Positions 1 to 10,125 of a DNA stretch of 64,000 nt are shown piece by piece. A program made the position numbers and the translations under genes. The stretch's first letter is position 1, and each line of letters begins with the position of its first letter. The stretch is taken from positions 606,230 to 670,229 of the forward strand of contig SDOX01000021.1 in assembly GCA_004565275.1 (NCBI GenBank), given 5' to 3'. Source of the DNA: Nannochloropsis salina CCMP1776. Lineage: Eukaryota > Sar > Eustigmatophyceae > Eustigmatales > Monodopsidaceae. The notes beneath the pieces are model-generated. The model saw only the letters and a program-made list of their open reading frames with translations. It was not told the origin of the DNA and ran no database searches.

Positions 1-297
1 AGTTAAATTCTTGTATCACACGCAAATCTATTGGGATCGGATGTGTAACCCACAAAGGGGATGATTTGTTCTTTTTTTTCCCCCTATCATGGTGGGGAAT
101 TTTTTGCATCCCATGATGACCGATCTCTCTTATCTCCGATCAGGTGCCTATCCAACACTTTGCTAATTCTTTCATGAGTTTTAATACTACTCAGGCATAT
201 CACCTTTCAAAGAGTGAAAGCGTGGGTACTGCAACGTGATGCTCACCTAGACCCTGCCACTGCCTCCCTCCTCTCATCATCTCACTCACGACATCTC
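1..297. other. 3' flank of the PDI gene, no gene seen
   Basis: T-rich sequence with no open frame that resembles a protein. It probably holds the PDI 3' untranslated region and the edge of a gene lying outside the window. Confidence 0.5.
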
Positions 298-1906
298 TTA
301 GAGTTCCTCGTTCGCTGGCACTTCTTCTACAGGTTCCCCTTTAAAAGCCCGCAGAATGTTCGTCTTGATTAAGAAAAGGGCCTTCTTTTCGGGACTGATG
401 TTGTCTCCGGCCAAGAGCTTTCGAAGACGTTCCGCTTCTGTATCCACGTACGCGGCACCTTTTGTCAAAACCTTCTCGATAGCCTTAAGATACACGTCTC
501 CGTGCGCTGCTGCTTGATCTTTCAAGCCGGTTGCAACTTCTTTCGCTTTGGTCAGAGTTTCCGAGGTGATTCCCACCACAGAGGTGACCAGCGCATCCAA
601 CTCCGCGATCCGGCCCGCCGACGGCAAGAGACCCCCTGTGGCCGTGTAGGCGGTGCCCGCTTTCTCGTTCAGAAAATTAACGAAGTCCACAACATCTCGA
701 CCGTGCTCGTATGCCTCCACCTCCTTTCCCTCCCCCCTGGGAAAGAACTTCAGGGTCGGGTATCCAGACACGTCAAAGCGAGAAGCCAAGTCACGGTACT
801 GCGTGGCATCCACCTTGGCCACGACCACGTCTCGTTCACCCGCAAAAATCTTAGCGACCGCCTCGTACTTAGGGGCCAGAGTCTTGCTGTGAGTGTGTTG
901 TTGCGATGTGCGCATAAGCATGGGCATACATGTCTTCGGCTTGCCGGGGGGGAGGCTTATAGGGTAGGAAGATATCGAACCCATGCGTTACAACAGGGCA
1001 TGGACAACGGTGGGAACAAAACGAAATCGGAATGACCGTGCTCACACATTTAAGCGCCTCTCTACTCCTTCTATTCGCCCACTCACGACCCCTTCGCCCA
1101 CGTTCTCAACGCACCAGTGACCGCACCACGGCGCAGTAAAGCCAACCAATACATCCTTTGTCGGGTCCATCGCTAAGGAGTCAAAATTGCCATCCGTCAG
1201 CTCGACCACTGCAGACGCCATTTTTTTGACTTTGCGGGACAGCCCCGTCTTTCCGTTTACCCACGACACGATCGTGTCGGCCGTGCGCCCACCCTCGTAT
1301 TCCTCGGGTGCGGTGCTTCCTTTGGGGAACCACTTTAATGTAGGAAAGCCCTTCACATCAAAACGTTCCCCCAGGCTGCGCTCTGCATCAGCGTCCACCT
1401 TGGCAATGACGACCCCATCCCCTGCCTTGTAGACGTCCCCAGCGATCTCATACTCAGGAGCCAAAGTCTTGCTGTGTGGTGGCACGGGGCAGGTCAGAAA
1501 CCAGTGGGAGTCATGGATCAGACGAGTACCACATGAGATTCAGAGTGCATCATTTTGCATCCACAACTGCATGCAACATCTCTGGGTAATAGTACGACCG
1601 CGAACATTGCATGGGGGGAGAGTGGTACAGGCAAGAGGCTTCGGGAGAGATATTTTCGAGGCCAAACACACGTACCAATGCCCGCACCAGGGGGCGTAGA
1701 ATTCTACCAGGACGTTTTGAGAACCGTCCACGACTTGATCGAAGTTCGCAGGGGTCAAGGTCACGACAGCAGCCTATAATGGGAATCAAATGGTTGGTAC
1801 TTCTGCGAAGTCGACCACCTCACGTATACAGATGCACTAAAGCGACCGCACACTTTACCTGAGCTGCCGTTGCCACAGTCAGCGCTAGAATGACGCTAAG
1901 CTTCAT
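298..1906 (-). CDS. ER protein disulfide isomerase (two thioredoxin domains plus ERp29 C-terminal domain)
   Basis: Four exons read in phase: 1859-1906, 1676-1773, 1115-1471 and 298-886, giving 363 residues. The first exon is a signal peptide ([16 protein letters not shown]). Two thioredoxin domains follow, each with a CGHC active site (about residues 46-49 and 165-168); in both, an intron splits the last Cys codon in the same phase, a trace of domain duplication. The C-terminal part (about 265-355) is the helical ERp29-type domain, so this is the PDI-D/ERp38 subclass rather than classical four-domain PDI. The family forms and rearranges disulfides in the ER lumen. The protein ends in NEEL, which resembles a divergent KDEL retrieval signal. 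Plants and fungi have the same domain order. The start is fixed by the signal peptide; confidence in all four exons is high. Confidence 0.93.
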
Positions 1907-3167
1907 GCTGGATTATCAGAAAATCTGCGTTGAATGTGCGTGTGTGCCGTACGAAATTACCACAGGGATTCAAACCAGATGCGAGGCCTCACCGACAGCA
2001 CGGAAGACACAATTTTTTCTGATTTCGAAACGGCGCCCGATGCACAACTTCAAGTGCATAAGAAACGACGGTGACCGTGCTCACCCAAGAACTGTGTGTT
2101 AAAGACGCGACCGGGCAGGCCTGGGGTTTCGGAAGGAAAGGCGGCAGCAGCGAAGTCTCCGAATGGAAAGCAATCGCCGGGTATCCCTTTCCTTTCTTGG
2201 CGAGGCCCGCGAGACGAGGCACCGTGCATTCTCTTTCTTTCTTGGAAGCCTGCGGAACCAAGCCCTGAACTGGCCTTCGCTTTCCTGCCCTGCCCTCCGT
2301 TACGCACCCTCGATGAACTTGGACTCTTTTGCCTCACGGCACGAGGGTGTGTGGTACAAAAATCACGCGAATCTCGGTAAACGACGGCATCCAACCAACA
2401 CGGACCGAGCGCTTTAATTTCATGCTCGAGATTATTTGAAAATCTGGACTAAAAAACTAGACATCCTTTCTGCCTTCCAATGTGAAAGGATTTGAGTCAG
2501 TGCCTCAAAGGCAATCTTTTGAAAGCATGGATGAAGTACTCAATTAAATCCGTTCGCACATGAAAAGCAGCTCATGTGGTAGCTCTCTTTTTAAAGCAAT
2601 GACACTTCATGATTCGCCACTGAGGGCTCTAGAATAGGATCTATGTAAGTGCCAGCCATCAAAGTCTAAAGTGTCTTGGGAAATGGAACATACACACTCC
2701 TCGAAGCCATTTCATCTGAACAACATGCGGTAGTAGAAGCGATGTACTACGCAAATGTGCAGAAGATGCGGAAATAAGCGCATATATAGATAGCGTGCAG
2801 AAAATGTGTTCTTTGTTGACGTAGTGACACGAAGTGGAAAGATCAGATGACCAAGCAGTAAATAACCAAAATTCGGCAATAGTCCGTTCAATGATATTTA
2901 CAACATGAACACGACCAGGAGCTTCTCGCGCGTCAAGACTGCACGAGTTATCACAGTGGGAGACCTATGTGAGCTGTCAAGAAGAAAGGATTAGCCTGAG
3001 ACGCTTGGCAACAAAGCTCGACACCCAGTGTCGTGTGGTACTCTTTTATTTCGTTTAGATTGCGGGACGATCTTAACACCCCGGATAATGCTGATATGCG
3101 ACAGCTCCCACAGAACCCCAGTGTGACGTGATGTTAAAATCAACCTTGTCGAATGCATTTCGATGCA
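1907..3167. other. Spacer between PDI and CPBP protease genes
   Basis: This lies upstream of the PDI start and downstream of the protease stop, both on the minus strand. A GC-richer block around 2090-2400 is open on both strands, but its translations are low-complexity and match nothing I know. The rest is AT-rich. I assign no gene. Confidence 0.45.
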
Positions 3168-4670
3168 TTAAATCCCGAGAAGAGATCCTAAAAACACACG
3201 TGAATTCCAGAGCGAATGGATTGCTATGGGGACAAGGAGGTTTCCTGATAACAGGTAGAGGACGGCCCACAGGTATCCTAGGGTCGTCAGGGGGATCATC
3301 CCACTCATACTCATGTGGTGCGCGGCGAAAATGACCGCACTGACAAGCGTGGCAACGTCGGCAGGGTAGAAGAGGTACAATGCCGGAAGGAGAAAGCCAC
3401 GGTACAGGACTTCCTCCCACCACGGGGCAGATACACAGGGTGCGAGGGAGCCCACCAGCATAGCAACGACATCGTTCCCCTCCGGGTTGATCATCTGCGT
3501 CACGACCGAGTCCACTTCGAAGGCCGAGGCCGGCAACACCACCTGGTTGACTGTGTCGGCGACGTGAAACGCCAGCGAAGACACGTAGTATCCGCCAATC
3601 GCCCACCACAGCCAGTACGTGTTCCAGCTCGACTTCATCCATACGCTCTTCTTCCCGAAAAAAGGCTTGTCTCCGCCCTCTCCCGCCTGAGTCTTGAGGA
3701 TGCCCACGCCGAGGAGGACCCAAACCAGGTGACCGGCCAGCACCTGCACCGCGCGACCCAGCGCCACGTTCAGCTCGGACAGACCAAAGACGTCCTCTAC
3801 CCATTTGGATGCCGAGCCTGAAGTCAGGTAGGCGACCATGAGAAGAAAGAGGATGCGCCATACCTTTCCCCGCCCCCTTTTGGGGGGGTTGAAGGGCAGG
3901 GGTCGAGCTCCGAACACCACCGGCTTCAACGGAAGCCCTCGGGCGCGCCGAAAGTAGGCCGCAGCTCCGAGGACCAGAAGACCTGCGAGTGAATCCATGC
4001 CTATGGATTGGAAAAGACCGTGGGTGTTCGGCACCAGCTGAAATGGAAACGGCATGGCTACCTTGGACAGCACGAGCATGTGAAAGAAATATAGTGCCAC
4101 CATGACGAGCACCTGGATGAGTGGATGCAGAGTCACAACCCACGTGGGTATCCATGCCGGGGCTCCCCGGGGTCGTTCTCTGTAGGAGGGAAGTTCGCTT
4201 GCGCTCCAGCTCTCTTCCCCCTCATCCATGGGAGACGCGGCAGCCGAGCTTTGCAATGGGTGGACACGCGATAAGCATCGCTGCTGTCTTCTTCTACGGG
4301 CTATAAAAGACCCGGTAACTGCCAAATACGACAAAGTCCGACAAGCGACTTGCGCCTGGTTTCCGACATGATGTCTAACTTCGTGAGAGCCCTGCGGACT
4401 TAGAAGCGGAGGCAGCACATGATTCATATGGCCACTAAACTTTGAAACGCTTGGAGATGGGATATAAAATGTCTGTGGCAGTAAACTCGGCCCTCTGGCG
4501 TTGCGTTGCAAGCCTGCAGGCGGTAGAGTGGGATAGCCAGCGCGCGGGAGGGGGTTGAAAGAGCTGAAGGCCACAGCGAGGGGCCAAGTGCATGAAGACA
4601 CGGTGAAGGCGACCAGGACTTTAGGCCCGAACCAGCCGCGACCACACTTCCTTTTTTTTAACAGAAGCAT
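3168..4670 (-). CDS. CPBP-family (CAAX-type) intramembrane protease, probably plastid-targeted
   Basis: One exon of 500 residues. The N-terminus is a short basic stretch, a hydrophobic signal and an AVAFSSF site, the bipartite plastid-targeting pattern of secondary red plastids. About 110 low-complexity residues then precede several hydrophobic helices. The hallmark CPBP motifs come near the C-terminus: EEVLYRG (the EExxxR motif), a paired-His motif (FAAHH) and HSLWN. In the family the Glu and His residues form a metal or catalytic site inside the membrane. Some members are Rce1 prenyl-protein proteases; many plastid members have no known substrate, so the substrate cannot be assigned here. 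The gene is head to head with gatC across 491 bases. Confidence 0.82.
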   Translation of the reverse strand: MLLLKKRKCGRGWFGPKVLVAFTVSSCTWPLAVAFSSFNPLPRAGYPTLPPAGLQRNARGPSLLPQTFYIPSPSVSKFSGHMNHVLPPLLSPQGSHEVRHHVGNQAQVACRTLSYLAVTGSFIARRRRQQRCLSRVHPLQSSAAASPMDEGEESWSASELPSYRERPRGAPAWIPTWVVTLHPLIQVLVMVALYFFHMLVLSKVAMPFPFQLVPNTHGLFQSIGMDSLAGLLVLGAAAYFRRARGLPLKPVVFGARPLPFNPPKRGRGKVWRILFLLMVAYLTSGSASKWVEDVFGLSELNVALGRAVQVLAGHLVWVLLGVGILKTQAGEGGDKPFFGKKSVWMKSSWNTYWLWWAIGGYYVSSLAFHVADTVNQVVLPASAFEVDSVVTQMINPEGNDVVAMLVGSLAPCVSAPWWEEVLYRGFLLPALYLFYPADVATLVSAVIFAAHHMSMSGMIPLTTLGYLWAVLYLLSGNLLVPIAIHSLWNSRVFLGSLLGI

Positions 4671-5161
4671 GCTTCCCTGTGATGATTAATGCGTAGATTA
4701 GTGTCATCCACGCGCGTTGTTTGACCCTGGCCTGTCTTAGCAATTCAAGCGCTCAAGCAGACTTGGCGAGGGCGAGGCCAGGCGACGGGAAACGACGTGC
4801 GGCGCCTCCTCGTCCTCACACTTTCAAAAGACGTACAACACCGGCGCGAAGAACCAAAAGTCGAATGTCAAAAATATTTATCTTACTGTTTCGTGACGGA
4901 ACATGCGAGTGGTAGGCTGTGTACCGTAGGCTGCCCGGACGCCGACATCTCCCCACCCTCACCATTTCCTCGATCTGCTCACAGGCAGGACTAGAGCCAC
5001 CTTGCCATGAGCTTGGGCCCTCGCGCCAGGGGGATCCTTATGCGCATCAAGAGCAAGGATAAAATCTCGCAATCGAGGTGCGTGTACTTGATGTATCGAT
5101 GAATTGATCTTGAGGCGCTCGCACGCTCACGTTTTGCCTGGTGTCCCGAAAACTTTCTCAC
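4671..5161. promoter_or_regulatory. Shared upstream region of CPBP protease and gatC
   Basis: 491 bases separate two divergent start codons, so the stretch must hold both promoters. I see no gene and no clear TATA box. Confidence 0.4.
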
Positions 5162-6233
5162 ATGCACCCTTACCTGCACAGAGCACCTCTCCCACTTCCT
5201 ATTCGCATCGGTCATAGGGCATTCACATCACGTAGAGGCCAAGATGAAACTAATGATGGTTGTCATGGGTCGATTGTACCACGGCCCAGATGGTCTGTCC
5301 ACGATTTGAGACTACTTCACGAGGATGCCGTCGAGGGAGCGGCGGAACCCTTGAGCGACGAAGAGGTGCGTGCGCAGGGATCGGTACACAGTGTAACATA
5401 GATGGCTGGGCCTTGTCACAGTGCATGCGAAAGCAAACCACGTGACCCAAGGAGGTACTTCGCCCAAAGCCTGACAACTAACTGAAATCTTTTCATTCTT
5501 GGCGCCTTTTTACACCGATTCTCAGCTACTGCGGCTGGCAAAACTCGCACACCTAGACATAGAAGGGGGAAATTTCGACCGCACGGCGTTGCGGCGTGAT
5601 GTGGGCGCCATCATGAACTGCATGGCGCTGTTGCAGGTCCGTATATCTTATTCTGAGATTCCAGACGTTTCTCGCATCCCGTAGGTGACAGCAGACTAAA
5701 TAATTGTAGTGTAGAAGTATTCTCCCCGCCTGTATTATAACCGCCTGGTTCTAACTCAATGGGTCAGCTGTGTGCTATCGTTACCCCGAATAGCATTGAG
5801 TGACAAGGCGTTTCAAAGCATGTTCCCCTTTGTTTCGCACACAAATCGTGCCTCTGAGGCGGGGAGTGCTGTGCGCGTATGGTACATTTGTAAGATGCTT
5901 CTAGCTATGTCACATCTGTCATCCTAATACAGACTACAGATTTACATGATGTCAGCAAGCAAGATATGTACGCGCCAGCAACTGGCGGGAAAGGCTCGGC
6001 ACGGCTTCGGGAGGATGTTGTCACTGAGGGAGGTGAGATTTTAACTCGGCGGCGAAGTGAATAAAATGCTTTTTTGGGAGACACTAGAAATAAATGTATC
6101 TATTTTGCATTCATACTAATTGGATCATCCACCTCCACGGCCAGGGCCCAAGATGCAGGCTCAGGTGCTGGAAAATGCACAGGAAACGGCACATGGTCAG
6201 TTTGTCGTCCCGCTTGTCAACCGCAAGTCGTAG
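5162..6233 (+). CDS. gatC: Glutamyl-tRNA(Gln) amidotransferase subunit C, organellar
   Basis: Four exons in phase: 5162-5365, 5526-5636, 5933-6032 and 6145-6233, giving 167 residues. The first intron ends with a good branch site (CTAAC) and pyrimidine tract. About 60 residues of basic, poorly structured leader precede PLSDEELLRLAKLAHLDI, the GatC opening helix. The conserved LREDVVTEG block falls in exon 3, and the C-terminal HGQFVVPLV in exon 4. GatC is the small stabilising subunit of the GatCAB complex, which converts Glu-tRNA(Gln) to Gln-tRNA(Gln) in organelles and many bacteria. The leader fits mitochondrial or dual import; it lacks the signal peptide and FxxP-type site seen in the plastid proteins of this window. 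No GatA or GatB lies nearby. Confidence 0.88.
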
Positions 6234-6616
6234 CTTGGAGTGAATACACAACAGTCATAAGGCCCCTCAATTCATGTATGCACGCGTGTGTTGGCCTAGT
6301 GCAGGGTGGTGTGTTGTGAACGGACGTGTAAGCCAAAGTAAAGCCTGGATCCTACAACCTCCCCACCCCCTTCGAGGAGTCCTCGCTCGCTCTTCGCCTG
6401 CTTTGTCGCTTACTTGTCTGCAATGTCCGTGCTTATTCTCTACCCCCCAGCCTTTTCGTTAACAGCTTGAATGTTGTGCATGATGATAATGTTCCAATCA
6501 GTGCGATTATGCCTTTCGAGACTCTCTTCTCTCGGAGCGCAAGCCATCTCAGCCCGACTCTCCCTCATTGCCTCTTTCTCGCATTTTAGATCTATTGGAG
6601 GTTTGGCGAATGCAAC
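6234..6616. other. Spacer between gatC and DDX11-like gene
   Basis: Tandem genes on the plus strand. The stretch carries the gatC 3' end and the helicase promoter; nothing else was recognised. Confidence 0.4.
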
Positions 6617-9600
6617 ATGGCTTCTCCTGCCTCAAACGTGTTATCACAACATTCGTCAAAAACATCAAGCACGAAGAAAGAGGGGCGGCGGATTCCTTTC
6701 CCATTCGAACCGTATGCTGCTCAAAAGGTACGTCTCTCCGTTCTTTTACTCTGTTTAACATCGATCCCATTGTCACTTATCCTGTCGAACACAGGCATTG
6801 ATGGAGCAACTGTACAAGACAATTGATGCAGGTCGCATAGGGCTCTTTGAGAGTCCTACGGGAACGGGAAAATCTCTGAGTTTGATATGCGCCAGCTTGT
6901 ATTGGCTGAGAGACCGGCAGCGGAGGGACGAAGTCGGCGAGGAGGATCCGCTGGCGGCCCCTTCGCTCTCTTCCACACCTCATGGAGCTACGGCTATGGC
7001 TATGAATACAGGTGGTGAAACTGAACCTGACTGGCTTCGGGACTACGGGAAGGTCAAAGAGCGCGAGGCTGCAATCGAAAAGCGAAGAAAAATACGAGAA
7101 CGACAGCAAGCATTGCAGCGTCGCTTAGAGGAAGCACGTCACGCTGATGATCGCTCGAACACATTACGAAAAGAGAAGTACCTCCATGGCAATATTGGCC
7201 TGGTGGAAAGGTGTAAAAAAAGGCCTTTTGATGCCGGAAGAAGGGGGGATAAGAAAGCGGAAGGCCTTTGGGATGACGAGGAGGATGCGGATTTGCTTCC
7301 CGTTAAATATGAAAGCGGGTGCGAACAAGACGATGACAGCGACAGGGAGAGTACGCCCAATGACCTTGCATACGGCATGGATAAGGAGGGTGATGAAGGA
7401 GAGGAATTGGATCGCAGCACCCGAAAGGTGCGCGAGGGGGAGTCTTCTATTATGTGCGGTGTCTTCCGTCTACGGTCTAGGGTTCGGTAAAGGAGTCTGA
7501 CGCTTCCTCACATCCTCAGCTCTCCTACCACATTCCGATTTCTAGATCCTCTATTGCAGTCGAACGCATTCTCAGGTGTCACAGTTTGTGATGGAGATCC
7601 AAAAGACTGGTTTTCGGGACGACGTCCGTGTCATCTCCTTGAGCTCGAGGAAGAACCTGTGCATTAACGAGGAGGTGCTGAAATTAGGGAGTGACAGCCG
7701 CATCAGCGATCGTTGCCTGGATTTGCAAAAGGGGAAAAACACAAATATTGTCGTGTCAGACATGCAATCCGACCAAAAAGACACTTCCGATAAAACTGAC
7801 AGCAAAGGTACGAAGAAGCGCCCGCGCGCTGATGCGTCGAAACGACAAGTGAAGTGTCCATTCCTCCTGGAGCGGGATCAGCGGCAGGATCTATACCGGG
7901 ACCACGCCTTGAGTAAGATTCGGAACTTGGAGGACCTGGCGGCCCTTGGAAAGAAGCTAGATACATGCCCGTACTATGGGACGCGGCGGGCAGTAGCTCA
8001 GGCGGAAGTCATCTGTATGCCATATGCGACTCTCTTACACAAAGGGACACGAGAATCCATGAAAATTCCTCTCAAAGACAACGTGGTGCTCATCGACGAG
8101 GCTCACAATCTGGTTGAAGCCATTAACGCTGTGCACACAACGCAGCTTTCATTGCAGGTGATGAGTCGCGCACTCAATCAAATGACGCTCTACTGGGAGC
8201 GGTATAAGTCTCGTCTCAGTGGGAAGAATACGGTGTACGTACAACAAATAATTCGACTTCTGGGAGGTTTGGTGAAGTTTGTTCGTAGGAAAGCATCTCC
8301 ACATGTGCTGGCTACCACTTCTGCGACTGGACAGGAGGACACCTCGGCGACGGTGATCATGACTGTGAACGAGCTTGTCTTTGAGGCCGGTATGGACAAT
8401 GTGAATCTGTTCAAAGTGGTAAGATACATGGAGCAAAGTCAAATATCGAAAAAGGTTTTGGGATTCGTGGACCGACGCGGGACTGAGGTGCAAATTCATG
8501 GATCTGAGAGCACATTCCCCGCAACATGCTCACCTTCACAAGCCACTGACACGGGAGTTCTTGGAGAATCCTCGGCAGGACTTGGAAATTATGTCAGCAA
8601 CCACATATCGTCGTTGCAAAACGTGCAGACTTTTTTGGTGGCCCTGACTGGATGTAGTCGAGACGGACGTATTGTCCTCGAAACTGGGCACGGACCTCAG
8701 AAGGGGCGCCGGCAGATGGCGGCAGGGATTAAATTTATCATGCTCAATGCTGCTGTTCATTTCCGAGAAATAGTATCTGAGGCACGCTCAGTGGTGCTGG
8801 TGGGCGGAACCATGCAACCTGTGGCGCCCATTGTGGCACAGCTTTTCCCAGATTTGCCGATATCACGTCTTGACGTGTTCTCGTGTGGCCATGTGATTCC
8901 ACCCCAAAACCTGTTAGCTTTGTGTATGAGCAAAGGTCCTACAGGCATCGACTTTGATTTCACCCATAAAAGTCGAGGTCTTGTTCAGCAAATGGACGAA
9001 CTTGGTCGACTGCTGCTCAATGTCTCTACCGTTACACCTGGTGGGTTGGTTGTTTTTCTACCTTCGTATGCTTACGAAGAAAAGTTGATGACTCGTTGGA
9101 GAGAAAGCAATTTGTTGTCCAAATTACGCTCCAAGAAATCGATCTTTAGTGAACCCAAGCAGGCTAAAGACGTAGAAGCCACCTTGCAGGCCTACTCAGC
9201 GGCCATAGCCGAAGGTGAAATACATCGTAAGGAAGAGTGCAGTGGCAGTGGCTCTGTTGGTGCAATTCTATTTTGCGTAGTTGGCGCAAAGATGTCAGAG
9301 GGTATCAATTTTGCTGATGGTATGGCTCGCGGTGTCGTGATGGTTGGATTGCCGTATCCAGATCGCCGGGATCCAGAACTGCAGCAAAAAATGCAATATT
9401 TGGATAGTTTGCAATTCTTCAAAGGAGCAGCTGCAGCCAACGATAATACTATGCCTTCAAAAAGGGAGAAGTGCATTGCCATTGGAGCTACATGCGGCAA
9501 GACTTACTATCAAAATTTATGCATGCGCGCAGTTAATCAGTCTATCGGGCGGGCTATAAGGCACGCGAATGACTGGGCAGCCATAATTCTCGTGGATCGA

Positions 9601-9744
9601 CGCTATTTTGCTGACCCCTCGATTGTTCCTCTTCTACCTAAATGGATTGCAGATCGTATCGTACCTTATAACCATAGTCAAAATTTTGGCCGGGCATTCG
9701 TTCAACTTTCAAGATTTTTTAAAGATAAGGTGGATGATAAATAA
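6617..9744 (+). CDS. DDX11: DDX11/CHL1-type iron-sulfur DNA helicase
   Basis: Three exons in phase: 6617-6727, 6795-7427 and 7546-9744, giving 980 residues, close to the family's usual 900-970. Walker A is SPTGTGKS (Lys63). An acidic and charged insert lies between Walker A and motif Ia. Motif Ia (YCSRTHSQ) is split from it by the second intron. The Fe-S region includes KCPF and CPYYGTR, the DEAH box is D432-H435, and motifs V and VI are present ([19 protein letters not shown]). This is the XPD/FANCJ/RTEL1 superfamily 2 group; the YCSRTHSQ and [20 protein letters not shown] pattern fits the CHL1/DDX11 branch, which acts in sister-chromatid cohesion and replication-fork repair in the nucleus. 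SMC5, another chromosome-maintenance gene, lies about 20 kb away. Confidence 0.93.
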
Positions 9745-10125
9745 AGCTGGATTACCAGATTACCCTTGAACAGGTAACACTGTACTTAAAAGTAGGTAAA
9801 GAAAGATGAGACACGGGTTTCCAATCTTCGACAATGTCTCCAAAAATACGAGCGAGAAAGACTCGGAAAGCATATCTATATTTTTTTTAACACGTTGCGT
9901 AGTGTTTGTGTAGGGATGCGTCATATTGCTTTTATCTTAGACTGGTCCAAGTATATTTTAGAAGCTTATCTATTAAAGAAACACATGTGGCTTTTTCGAT
10001 TTCTGGCACAAATTTAAGTAAAGATTGCACTTGGCATCGATAAAAGATCCATTCTCTTCTCTCCTTGATTAAGAGGAATCTCAACCTAACCCATACTTAC
10101 ACGTTTTCTGACTTGTGCAGACACA
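9745..10125. other. Convergent 3' flanks of DDX11-like and EFHC-like genes
   Basis: AT-rich sequence between two converging genes. No gene was recognised. Confidence 0.4.

Noticed and set aside
2050-2417. Overlapping open frames on both strands
   Set aside because: Low-complexity translations without motifs, typical of a GC-rich spacer.
1895-2440. Similar 30-base strings near 1901 and 2417 (CTTCATGCTGG/TTTCATGCTCG then ATT-AAAATCTG), as if the PDI start had been duplicated
   Set aside because: The similarity does not extend to either side, and no coding frame continues at the second site; probably chance.
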